A model generated the notes under the pieces. It was not told the origin of the DNA. It saw only the letters and a list, made by a program, of their open reading frames with translations, and searched no databases. From NCBI GenBank assembly GCA_964632945.1, contig CAZWCX010000016.1, positions 14,117 through 78,116 of the forward strand: a DNA stretch of 64,000 bases, in the 5' to 3' direction. Within the stretch, counting starts at the first letter, position 1. Each line of letters begins with the position of its first letter. Below are positions 53,388 to 61,715 of this stretch, piece after piece. Both the position numbers and the translations under genes were made by a program. The stretch comes from CAZWCX01 sp964632945 (GTDB taxonomy: Bacteria > Planctomycetota > MHYJ01 > WSZJ01 > CAZWCX01).

Positions 53388-53695
53388 TCGCGGATCCTCC
53401 TTCCGGGGTCGGGGGACCGGCCGGACCTGGGGAGGAAGTCGAGGCAGAAGTCCCGGTCTTCCGGGCCTTCGGGGGCGCGCCGTCCAGGCGAGGGGGCGCC
53501 GCCCCGAGGGGCGGCCGTGTAGGTTGGGTTGCGGCCCCGGCGGTAGGGACCCCGGACCGCGCGCGGAACGTCCGCGTCGACCAGGAACGGGGTCGTTTCC
53601 AGGCGGCGACATTCCGGTAACGGCCAGCCGTCGTTCCGGTCGGGGGACCCGGCGTCCGCGGTCCGGAAGTCGTGGCGGGAAGGTGGAGGTGGAAG
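53388..53695. other. GC-rich intergenic stretch
   Basis: 308 bases without a gene. It contains a hairpin (GCCGCCCC..GGGGCGGC, near 53498-53517), possibly terminating the lipoprotein gene. Confidence 0.45.
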
Positions 53696-55072
53696 ATGGT
53701 GCGTGTACATCCCTGGATTCTCGGCCTGTGGGTTGCGGTGTTCGCCGGCCTTTCGCATTTCCCGGCCGCGGCCGAGCCTTCCGATTCGCGACTCGAGCAA
53801 CTGCATCGCCAGATCGAGCTTGATCCGGGGAACGTAGAGTCGTATCTCGAGCGGGCCGCGATCTGGCTCTCCCTGGGCGCAGTCGAACGCGCGCTGGCCG
53901 ACCTGGATTTCGCGCGCCAGCTCGACCCGCGGATCTCCGATCCGCGCGGCCCGGGCGAAGCGGGCGGCGATACCGGTGCGATCGAGGAAGCGACGCAATC
54001 GCTCCGGCAGAATCCGCGCGACCCGAACGCGTGGATGCGCCGGGCCGCCCTGCTCCTTCGTTCCGGCCGGGTCGACGCCGCCCTGCGGGATCTGGATCGC
54101 GCGCGTCAATTGGATCCCGGGCTCGCCCGCGAAGCCGCGGATCCGGGGGCCGAAGTGCGCCCGTCGAAAGCGGCCCCGGAGGACGAGTCGGAAGACTCCG
54201 ACACGTTGTTGATGCGCGCGTCCCGGCTGTTGCTGTCGGGACGCGTGGAAGACGCGCTCGCGGATCTGGATCGGGCCCGCCGTCTCGACCCCCGCCTCGA
54301 CCCCCCGCCCGGGGACGTCGACGGCTATCTGACGCGCGCCTCCCGCCTGCTCCTCGTCGGCCGGGTACAGGAAGCCCTCGACGATCTCGAGCGCGCCCGA
54401 GCCCTGGAGCCGCGCCTCGAGCCGCTCGAGACCGTAGACGAGTTCCTCGAACGCGCCTCGATGCTGATGGCCGCGGGCCTCGCCGAAGAGGCCCTGCGCG
54501 ACCTGGACGCGGCGCGACACCTGCAACCCGGGCTCGGCTCCGCGGGTCGCGAGGGGACCGCGTCCAGCGTATACCCGCATGCGGTCGTGACCAAGGAAAC
54601 GCGCGTGACGAACACCGCCACGCCCCCGTCGGGGGACTTTGTGCTCCGGATCTACCTCGTCGGTACCCGCGCGGGCGGCCGGCCGCTGCCCGCCGCCCTG
54701 TCCGACGTCATCGGCGCGGTCGCCGACGTGGCGCCGGTGGAGACGTGGGCGCTCGTGCATGCCGGCGTGGTACGGCTTCAGGCCGATGGATCCGCCGAAG
54801 TCACCCTCAAGGGAGCCGGCGGCTGGTTCGACCTCAAGATCGATTCCGGCCGGGGATCCGATACGGCCGGACTTGCAGTCCTCAAGGCGGTGCGGCTCCG
54901 CCAGTGGATCGAGCGGCGCGATGCCAAGGGGCAGACCTACACGAACGACCGGGAGCCGCTGAAAACGAGCGTTCGGATCCGGGACGGGGAGACGTCGCTG
55001 GTCGGCGGCGGCTTCGCCGCCGATGACGGATCGGCCCTGGCGCTGTTCCTGCGCTGCGAGTTCGTCCCCTAG
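53696..55072 (+). CDS. Exported TPR-like repeat protein
   Basis: 458 residues from ATG 53696 (GGAGG 8 bases before). The signal peptide (LGLWVAVFAGLSHFPAAA) is followed by five TPR-like units of about 34-50 residues, each with a core such as ERALADLDFARQLDPRI, DAALRDLDRARQLDPGL and EALDDLERARALEPRL. Unlike normal TPRs they are separated by acidic Pro-rich spacers. The C-terminal ~170 residues form a separate domain (FVLRIYLVGTRAGGRPLPAAL). Its TAG stop lies in the CTAG end of a repeat. Likely a periplasmic scaffold. Confidence 0.75.
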   Translation: MVRVHPWILGLWVAVFAGLSHFPAAAEPSDSRLEQLHRQIELDPGNVESYLERAAIWLSLGAVERALADLDFARQLDPRISDPRGPGEAGGDTGAIEEATQSLRQNPRDPNAWMRRAALLLRSGRVDAALRDLDRARQLDPGLAREAADPGAEVRPSKAAPEDESEDSDTLLMRASRLLLSGRVEDALADLDRARRLDPRLDPPPGDVDGYLTRASRLLLVGRVQEALDDLERARALEPRLEPLETVDEFLERASMLMAAGLAEEALRDLDAARHLQPGLGSAGREGTASSVYPHAVVTKETRVTNTATPPSGDFVLRIYLVGTRAGGRPLPAALSDVIGAVADVAPVETWALVHAGVVRLQADGSAEVTLKGAGGWFDLKIDSGRGSDTAGLAVLKAVRLRQWIERRDAKGQTYTNDREPLKTSVRIRDGETSLVGGGFAADDGSALALFLRCEFVP

Positions 55073-55190
55073 CCCGGATCATTCCCGAACCGCTTCGCGG
55101 TTCGCGAACCATCCGGCTCCAGCCGGCCATGAAGGCCGTCCGGAGTTGGACTGCCTCGCCCAGCGTGCGACACCGCGTGTCCCACGCCGG
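55069..55190. repeat. CTAG-bounded repeat, family 2, copy C (reverse orientation, partial)
   Basis: Starts CTAGCCCGGATCATTC and continues with GCGGTTCGCGAACCATCC, GGCCATGAAGGCC and GGACTGCCTCGCCCA, the reverse complement of the right half of copy A. It stops matching near 55190, so the left half of copy A is missing. The stop of the TPR gene lies in its first CTAG. Confidence 0.68.
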
Positions 55191-55273
55191 GCGCGGCAAG
55201 CCGGGAGGGGCGGACGCCCCGCGAGGGCGGCCCGTGGCTGCGCCGAAGCCCCCACGCGTCCGTCTTCCCGGGG

Positions 55274-56296
55274 CTACGGCATCTCCAGCACCACCTTGCC
55301 GATGTTCTTGCGATCCTGGAGGTGCTCGTGGGCCTTCCCGGCCTGGTCATAGGGGAAGGTCCGGTCGACGTGCGCCCTGAGCCATCCCTCCTGCACGCCG
55401 GCAACGATCCCGGCGACCACGGGCCCGAGCACCGCCTCCTCGTCCCACAGTTTGAGCGCATTGAGCCCGAAGACGCCCTTGTTGGCGTTCATCAGCCCGA
55501 CCGCGTTCCACCGCGGCAGCGTGAGCATCTCCCAGCCGACCCGGAGCAGGTCGACCGTGCGGCCCGTCACCATGCTGGAGACGCCGAAGATCACCAGCCG
55601 TCCGCTCATGCGCAGCAGCGCGTAGCCCTTCTTGGTCGTCTCGCCGCCGATCGGGTCGAGGATCAGGTCCACCCCGGCACCCGAGGTGATTCGCCGCACT
55701 TCTTCGGCGAAGTCCTGGGTGCGATAGTTGATCGCGTGGGCGACGCCGTGCTCCCGCAGGAATTGCAGCTTCGTGTCGGAACCCGCGGTGCCGAAGATCT
55801 CCGCCCCGGAACGGCGGGCGAGTTGGACCGCGGCAAGCCCCACCCCGCCCGCGGCATTGTGGATGAGGATCCGATCCCCTTTCTGCATGCGGGCCATCGA
55901 GATCATCGCCACCCACGCCGTGATATAGTTGACGGGAATTGCGGCCCCCTCGACGAAAGTCATGGAGTCGGGAAGGGCGAGTACCTTGGATTCTTCGGTG
56001 ACGGCGACGGTGGCGTACCCGCCGAAGCGAGTGCCCGCCATGACCCGGTCTCCGGGCTTCACGCGCGAGACGCCCGCTCCGATCTCGAGCACGGTGCCGG
56101 CGACCTCGTACCCGGGGGAGTAGGGCTTCGGGGGGGCGTCCGGGTACATCCCCATCCGCATCACGACGTCGGCGAAGTTGACCCCCGCGGCCTTGACGGC
56201 GATTTTTACCTGGCCGGGACCGCAGACGGGATCGGGAATCTCGCGGACGACCAGAATCTCGGGACCGCCGCGGGTTTCGATGCGAACCGCTTTCAT
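55274..56296 (-). CDS. VAT1-like zinc-independent quinone oxidoreductase
   Basis: 340 residues. MDR-family fold with GYEVAGTVLEIGAGVSRVKPGDRV, the Rossmann loop HNAAGGVGLAAVQLA (around 147) and the VAT-1-type C-terminal part (GVFGLNALKLWDEE). No zinc-site cysteines, as expected for NADPH:quinone reductases. It probably reduces quinones or enones with NADPH. Transcribed towards repeat copy C. Confidence 0.9.
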   Translation of the reverse strand: MKAVRIETRGGPEILVVREIPDPVCGPGQVKIAVKAAGVNFADVVMRMGMYPDAPPKPYSPGYEVAGTVLEIGAGVSRVKPGDRVMAGTRFGGYATVAVTEESKVLALPDSMTFVEGAAIPVNYITAWVAMISMARMQKGDRILIHNAAGGVGLAAVQLARRSGAEIFGTAGSDTKLQFLREHGVAHAINYRTQDFAEEVRRITSGAGVDLILDPIGGETTKKGYALLRMSGRLVIFGVSSMVTGRTVDLLRVGWEMLTLPRWNAVGLMNANKGVFGLNALKLWDEEAVLGPVVAGIVAGVQEGWLRAHVDRTFPYDQAGKAHEHLQDRKNIGKVVLEMP

Positions 56297-56418
56297 GTCG
56301 ATTCCTCCTCCTCGGGCATGGATCGGGCGGAGAGTGTATCAGATGGGCGCAGGATCCCTTCCGTTTTTTCCCCCGGGTCGGGTACAGTGGCGACGGATCG
56401 GGTGCCGGGAGGAAGGTC

Positions 56419-56934
56419 ATGGGGGTGCCGCAAGACGGGGGAATCTCCTGCGTGCGCGCGCATGCGGTTTCGCGCGACGGGGAGATCGAGCGGTACACCT
56501 CACGTCGCATTGCGGCCGCCGGGAGATTCGTCGGACGGCTGGTCTGCCCGTGCGGCGTCGAAGACCGGTGGCGCATCGAGATTGCGGGAGGCGACCATGC
56601 CGCGCGCGTCGCCTGCGCCTGCCGCGGAGTCGCCCTGCCCCTCTACCTCGGCGCCCCCCGCAGCTCGGGCCCTTACCTGCTCGTGGAAGGTCCGTGCGGC
56701 AAGACCTGTCGCGAGGAGGAGAGCCTCGTGGGGGTCGGCATCGGCTATCCCGGTCCGCTCCCGCCGGTGGGGACCGTCGCAGCGGAACGTGCGGTGGAGA
56801 TCGTGCTCGCCAGCCAGTGCCGCGGGTGCGGACGCCTTTCCACCCCCTGGCACCTCTGGGCGCCCGAGCCGCCGGTGATCCGAGGCGACGAGCCCTGGAT
56901 GATGAAGATCCACAGCCTGCGCTGGAAGCGCTGA
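56419..56934 (+). CDS. Cysteine-rich protein of unknown function
   Basis: 171 residues from ATG 56419 (GGAGGAAGGTC before it). Ten cysteines, including CPCG, CAC, CGKTC and CRGCG, could bind one or two zinc ions. A TACAGT box (56383-56388) lies upstream. No signal peptide. The C-terminus WMMKIHSLRWKR is basic. No family recognised. Confidence 0.6.
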   Translation: MGVPQDGGISCVRAHAVSRDGEIERYTSRRIAAAGRFVGRLVCPCGVEDRWRIEIAGGDHAARVACACRGVALPLYLGAPRSSGPYLLVEGPCGKTCREEESLVGVGIGYPGPLPPVGTVAAERAVEIVLASQCRGCGRLSTPWHLWAPEPPVIRGDEPWMMKIHSLRWKR

Positions 56935-56988
56935 CCGGTCCGCGTTCGACCTTCCGTCCTGGATTCCGTCCACCCGCCCCGTTCGCCG

Positions 56989-57017
56989 TTGTGTCGGACG
57001 GGGGCGGGCGCTATCCT
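56989..57017 (+). promoter_or_regulatory. Promoter for the tetrahaem gene
   Basis: TTGTGT (56989-56994), 17 bases, TATCCT (57012-57017), about 60 bases before ATG 57076. Confidence 0.45.
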
Positions 57018-57075
57018 CGGGGGAACGCGGACGCGATCCTGCGGGCCGCGACCGGACCTGCCCCGTGGAGAGCGC

Positions 57076-59289
57076 ATGTCTCGATTCTCCTCCGCCCTCC
57101 GGGCCTGGATCGCCGCCGCCTTCGTCGCGGCCTTCGCGTTCGGTAGCCTCCTCCCCGGCCGCGCCGATCCGGTCGACACGATCTTCACCCTTCCCGCGAC
57201 CGGGATCGTTCCCGCCGATTGCCACGAGCGGCCGGTGTTCCTCCTCGTGGTCGCTCCGGCGTCGAGGGTTTCCCGACGTTTCGAACGGGAGGTGCTCGCC
57301 GTCGCAAAAGTTCGCGCCCTGTTGTCCGCGGAGTTCGTCTGCGCTCGGGTCGAATTCCCCCTTCCCGATGGACTCGCGCGGCGGTACCGGGTGGAAAAAA
57401 CTCCGGCCTTCGTTTTCCTCGACCGGTTCGGGGCCAGACTTCGCACCGTGGAGGGAGAGCGGTCGGTGGAGTCGTTTCTCGACCTCCTGCGCGCGCAATT
57501 GCCGGAATTGGCGGAACAGGCCGCCGAAACGGAGCAGGCCCTGCGCCTCGACTCGGACGATGCCGCGGAATTGGCGCGGCGCGCGCGAACCCTGGTAGAC
57601 CAGGCTTTGGAGGAACGGGCCGTCCGCCATTTCGAGCGGATCGCGGAGTTGGATCCGCGCGACGAGCAGTACTCGGGGCACTGGGCGATGGCGGAGCGCG
57701 CCCGCGTCGCCTACCGCTCCGGCGATTGGGAGGCGGGGGACCGGTGGTCCGAACGCGTGAGCGGCCTGGAGGCCGGCCGCGAACCTCTCTACGCGGAAGA
57801 CCTCCTGCGCGAGCGCCTCGCCGCCCTGCGCGCCGCAGGGCGCGTCGAGGAGGCGGTCGCCACGCTGGCGCGGTTGCGCGAAGGGGACAGGTCCGACGAG
57901 GAGCTTCGCACCCTCGACCTCGAGGAGGCCCGCCTGCTCCGCGCCGCCGGGCGGGAAGCCGAGGCCGTCGCCCGCTTCCACGACCTCTGGGACTCCGACG
58001 ACCCCGCCGCGCGCGCGGCCGCCGAGGAGGAACTGGAGCGCTGGGCCCATTCCGCGGGCGCCGCCGCCGACTCCTGGCGCGCCCTGCGGGACGGCCGCGA
58101 ACTCGTGCAGCGGTTTCAGTGCGGCGAATGCCACCCGATCGAGCCCGCGGTGGCCGTGGACATCCCGGCCTCCTGCGTCGGTTGCCATCAGCGAATCCGC
58201 GCCACGGCCAACCACCCGAAGGAGTTCGCCGAGGCCCTCCGCGCGGACCCCGAATGGTACTCCCACGTACGCAACATCCGGCACTACCTCTACGCCCCGC
58301 ACCTGGCGACGGCCGGGGCCCGACTCCGCCGCGACTGGCTGCGCGCCTTTCTCCGGCATCCCGTGGACGTGCGACCGTACCTGACCGAATCGATGCCCCG
58401 CCTTCCCCTGACCGACGCCGACATCGACGTCGCTCTCGACTACTTCGAGGCCCTGGCGGCGCGTCGGCTCGGCTCCCTGCCGCGGGAAAGGCTGCCGGAG
58501 GGGAATCTCCGCCGCGGGGAGGAACTCTTCGTCGAACGCGGATGTTCGGCCTGCCACCTGTTCGGGAACCGGCGCTTTCCCGAGGGGCCGGCGCCGGAAC
58601 CCTGGCCGCGGGACGTGGCCGAGAACGTGCGCAACGCCCCCAACCTGCGTTGGGTGCGCGATCGCGTCCGACCCGAGACCCTGGCCCTGTGGATCCGCCA
58701 ACCGTCGCGCTTCGTGCCCGGGACGCTCATGCCCGCGACCCCGCTCTCGGATCAGGATTGCGCGGACGTCATCGCGTTTCTCCTGGGAGGCGATCCCGGC
58801 GAACCGGCTCCGATTCCCCCGGCTCCGACCGCGGCCGACCTGCCGCCCGCCCGCTCCGGCCCCGTGCGCTTCGAGCACGCCGCCGACATCTTCCTCGACA
58901 CCTGCAAACACTGCCACCTGCCCGACGCCGAGGGCGGCATCGGCAACCTGGGCGGAGGCTGGGGCTATTCCCCGCGCGGGCTCGACCTCGCCACTCCCAC
59001 CGGACCCTTGCGCGGATCGTTCGCAGCGGGAGGACGTCGCCGTTCCATCCTCGCCGCCCCGCCTGGGGGCGATCTCCCGCCCTTGCTCCAGCGCCTGCTC
59101 TGGCGGATCGAGGAGAACCGTTTCGATGCCTGGCCCCCGTATCGCGATCCCCTGCTCCCCGTCCCCCTTGACCGCTACGAGCATCCGCCCGGCATGCCCC
59201 TCGGCCTGCCTTCCCTCGCGCCAGAGGAACTGGCCACGTTGCGAGCGTGGCTTGCGGGGTTGGGACGCGCCCCCGAGGAGCGCCGATGA
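57076..59289 (+). CDS. Exported thioredoxin-TPR-tetrahaem cytochrome c protein
   Basis: 737 residues from ATG 57076. Order: signal peptide (AFVAAFAFGSLLPGRA, ~14-30); a thioredoxin-like domain without the CxxC (FLLVVAPASRVSRRFEREV, KTPAFVFLDRFG, ~50-140); TPR helices (~165-330); then haem part with four CxxCH motifs, CGECH (349), CVGCH (367), CSACH (490) and CKHCH (610). LMPATPLSDQDCADVIAFLL near 560-580 holds the likely Met ligand for the class I cytochrome domain around CSACH. Probably a periplasmic electron carrier, with a thioredoxin fold used for binding rather than redox. No redox-partner gene is beside it. Confidence 0.85.
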   Translation: MSRFSSALRAWIAAAFVAAFAFGSLLPGRADPVDTIFTLPATGIVPADCHERPVFLLVVAPASRVSRRFEREVLAVAKVRALLSAEFVCARVEFPLPDGLARRYRVEKTPAFVFLDRFGARLRTVEGERSVESFLDLLRAQLPELAEQAAETEQALRLDSDDAAELARRARTLVDQALEERAVRHFERIAELDPRDEQYSGHWAMAERARVAYRSGDWEAGDRWSERVSGLEAGREPLYAEDLLRERLAALRAAGRVEEAVATLARLREGDRSDEELRTLDLEEARLLRAAGREAEAVARFHDLWDSDDPAARAAAEEELERWAHSAGAAADSWRALRDGRELVQRFQCGECHPIEPAVAVDIPASCVGCHQRIRATANHPKEFAEALRADPEWYSHVRNIRHYLYAPHLATAGARLRRDWLRAFLRHPVDVRPYLTESMPRLPLTDADIDVALDYFEALAARRLGSLPRERLPEGNLRRGEELFVERGCSACHLFGNRRFPEGPAPEPWPRDVAENVRNAPNLRWVRDRVRPETLALWIRQPSRFVPGTLMPATPLSDQDCADVIAFLLGGDPGEPAPIPPAPTAADLPPARSGPVRFEHAADIFLDTCKHCHLPDAEGGIGNLGGGWGYSPRGLDLATPTGPLRGSFAAGGRRRSILAAPPGGDLPPLLQRLLWRIEENRFDAWPPYRDPLLPVPLDRYEHPPGMPLGLPSLAPEELATLRAWLAGLGRAPEERR

Positions 59290-59846
59290 AGCCTGAACGC
59301 GAACGCGACGAGGACCTGCTCCCGGCGTTCGCTCCCGTGCCCTCCGACAGGCCGCCCCGAGGCGTCGGCCCGGGAACCCCGCGCCGTCCCGCCCGCGCCC
59401 CGCGCGGGGGAGGGCACTCCGACGCCCCGGGCCCCAGCCCCGGGCGGCCGACACCCCGCGCCCGAACCGGCCGGCCCGCCGTCGTCGGCCGCGGGGTCGG
59501 CCGATCTGTTCCTGGGCTTCCCCTTGACGAGGGCCGGGTTCCTGCCGGTCCCGGCAACGCCGGCGGGAATGTCAAGCCCCTTGACAGGGGGATTGACGGT
59601 TGGCACGGGCGGCGAATCCCACGAATCACGCATGTATTTGCATGGTCGTTGGTTGCACCCGCACCGAGGTCTTTTTTCTCGGCATGGGGATTGCGGGTCT
59701 CGCTCCCCGAAGAAAAAGGATGGCGGGGAAGGGCGGGAGGGGTCGTGGGGGCGGCGCCCCCCCCTGGAGATGGGGGCGGCAGGGGCGGACCCGCCGGTTC
59801 GAGGGACGGTCGCCCGCGCGGGGCGGCCCAGTGGGAGTGGTCGGCA
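59286..59846. other. Gap with a doubtful, possibly frameshifted ORF
   Basis: An ATG at 59286 overlaps the previous stop (ATGA) and starts MKPERERDEDLLPAFAPVPSD, but the frame then turns into Pro/Arg/Gly-rich sequence. The next frame reads more protein-like (SSAAGSADLFLGFPLT) to about 59600, so this could be a degraded or frameshifted small gene. Near its end is the palindrome TGTCAAGCCCCTTGACA (59570-59586), perhaps an operator for the metalloprotease gene, followed by a direct TTGAC repeat. Confidence 0.3.
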
Positions 59847-61111
59847 TGCACCGATCGAATCCGGGAACGCACTCGATGGGTCTGCGACTGGTTGTGTTCG
59901 CGTTGGTTGTGGCGGCGCCCTTCCTCGGTGCCCGCGAGGCCCGCGCCCAGGCGGAAGGCTACGAACTTTCCCGACTGCGGAGATTGCAGGTGACCGGGAG
60001 ACTGTTCGCCTTCTGGGTCGACTATCGACTCGCCAAGCTCCCGACCGCCGGGGAGTTCGAGGTCGGGATCGAACCTCTCGACAAGGACGGCAAGGCGATC
60101 GAGGGGCTCGAGGGAAATGTGCGTCATCCGTCCCACCGCGCCGGGGTCATGCCGCTGCGGATTTCCATGAAACTGACGGACGCGATCAAGCGGCGGGGCG
60201 CCGAGATCACGAGCGAGAAGGTGCGGATCTTCCTGCGCACGGCAAAAGACTGGAAACTCCTGTATGAGCGCGTCCTCGACATGAAACTCGAGTTCTCCCA
60301 CGACCCGAAGCGTCACGGTGGGTCGGGCGGGGGGTGGGGCGGCGGCGGACTCGGTGGGTCCGGCGAGACCTTCAAGGGGGCGCCTGCGGACCAGTGGTTC
60401 CCGGAGATGAAAGTGTCCGTCGATTGGGAGATGACCAAGGGAGACGCCGACTACGAGAAGCTCAAGGAAGTGCTCAAGGCGTTCAACCGTCGCCTGTACG
60501 ACACGACCGACGGCCAGGTGGCGATCGCGCGATTCAAGATCTACGACCGTTCGACTTCGGAACAGGTGCAGCAGGATCTGACCGGTCAGTGGCGGCCGAA
60601 TCCTCCCGGGGCGTCGCCGGTGCTGTTTCATCGGGATTGGCCGGAAGGGACAAGGGCGAATCCGGGGGCGGCGGGCGAGGCGATGGTCGGCCAGCCGAAG
60701 TCTCCGGGGAACGCCTACGTCGGGTACTTCGACCAGATCCAGAACATGTTCGGCGACATCAACGGATACGCCGGAGTCGTCCTGCACGAGCTGTTTCACG
60801 GCACCTTCGGGGTGCTCGACGAGTACATGGGGCCGAACGGTGCGGCGAAATGCGTCGATTCGAAGGAGGACGCGGCCCGGGACAGCGCCTGCATCATGTA
60901 CGATCCGTACCGCTTCCGTGAGCTGTGTCGCTCTTCCAACCATGATGCCGACCGGGACACCGACCAGAGCCAGTGGATCAACCTATCGTGCTACGAGGCG
61001 ATGGTGAAACGGCTGCTGGCCGACGTCAACGTGAAGACCGAAGAACCGACCACACGCATTCTCGGTCCGGTCGATCCGCCGGATGCGGTCTTCGAAGACC
61101 ACCTGGAGTAG
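59846..61111 (+). CDS. Exported zinc metalloprotease (HExxH)
   Basis: 421 residues from ATG 59846 with GGGAG 8 bases before; a longer frame upstream lacks protein features. Signal peptide (LRLVVFALVVAAPFLGAREARA). The zinc motif HELFHGTFG is in GVVLHELFHGTFGVLDEYMG, a gluzincin/metzincin-type helix with a downstream E/D-rich stretch; the third ligand may be the D or E of LDEY. A Gly-rich linker (GSGGGWGGGGLGGSG, ~158-172) separates an N-terminal beta domain from the protease part. Cysteines at C-terminal positions (AKC, SAC, ELC, LSC) may form disulfides. Substrate unknown. Confidence 0.82.
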   Translation: MHRSNPGTHSMGLRLVVFALVVAAPFLGAREARAQAEGYELSRLRRLQVTGRLFAFWVDYRLAKLPTAGEFEVGIEPLDKDGKAIEGLEGNVRHPSHRAGVMPLRISMKLTDAIKRRGAEITSEKVRIFLRTAKDWKLLYERVLDMKLEFSHDPKRHGGSGGGWGGGGLGGSGETFKGAPADQWFPEMKVSVDWEMTKGDADYEKLKEVLKAFNRRLYDTTDGQVAIARFKIYDRSTSEQVQQDLTGQWRPNPPGASPVLFHRDWPEGTRANPGAAGEAMVGQPKSPGNAYVGYFDQIQNMFGDINGYAGVVLHELFHGTFGVLDEYMGPNGAAKCVDSKEDAARDSACIMYDPYRFRELCRSSNHDADRDTDQSQWINLSCYEAMVKRLLADVNVKTEEPTTRILGPVDPPDAVFEDHLE

Positions 61112-61715
61112 ACCCGCGTCCGAAATCGGACTGCCGCCCGCGATCTCGCCGGGAATCGGGAGACGCGGGCGCGACGCACGGGGAGGGGGACGGAAGCCCG
61201 GGTGAAATCCCTTCCCGGCGCGACTCCAACACCGGCTTCCATGGGGGTGGAACGGGCCGGGCGCGGGATCTCGCCGGGGTCGGACTCCCGCCGGGCCTTC
61301 CCCGCCCGAGGATGGCCGCCGGCTGCCCGCTCGGGCGCAGAGTCGAGCCCCTCCCCCGGCCCAATCGCCGCCCGACGCTCCCGAGCGCGCTCGCCCGACG
61401 CAACGACGATCAATTTGAGTCTCGGGCGATCGATTCGATCTGCGGGCGGGGGACCGCTCCGTTGCGGCCGCGCGCGGGCCGGCTCCGTTCGCGACCGGCC
61501 CGTCGTCCACCCGCCCCCGCGCGTGCGCCCGGCCGGTGGGACCCGGATTCCGCAACCCCCGAGCCGACGTCGGCTTTCCCCATTTCCGGCATTCTGCCCG
61601 GGCCCGGGGGATTACCCCGGCCCGGGCCCTGAAACCTGCTACCCTGGAAGCTCTGGACCGAGGATTCGGGCCGGCCCGGAGGCAGGTCCGCACGGGAAGC
61701 GAAGGGCGGGCACGG
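61112..61715. other. Regulatory gap before the sigma-54 activator
   Basis: 604 bases without a convincing gene. A strong GC hairpin (GGGCCCGGGG 61600-61609 with CCCCGG-CCCGGGCCC 61615-61629) lies about 90 bases before the activator ATG and could be a terminator or attenuator. I found no clear sigma-54 box (TGGCAC-N5-TTGC). Confidence 0.45.

Noticed and set aside
50733..53612. A 959-codon minus-strand frame
   Set aside because: Antisense to the NPP, aldehyde dehydrogenase and lipoprotein genes, all of which have catalytic motifs. No ribosome site or motifs of its own.
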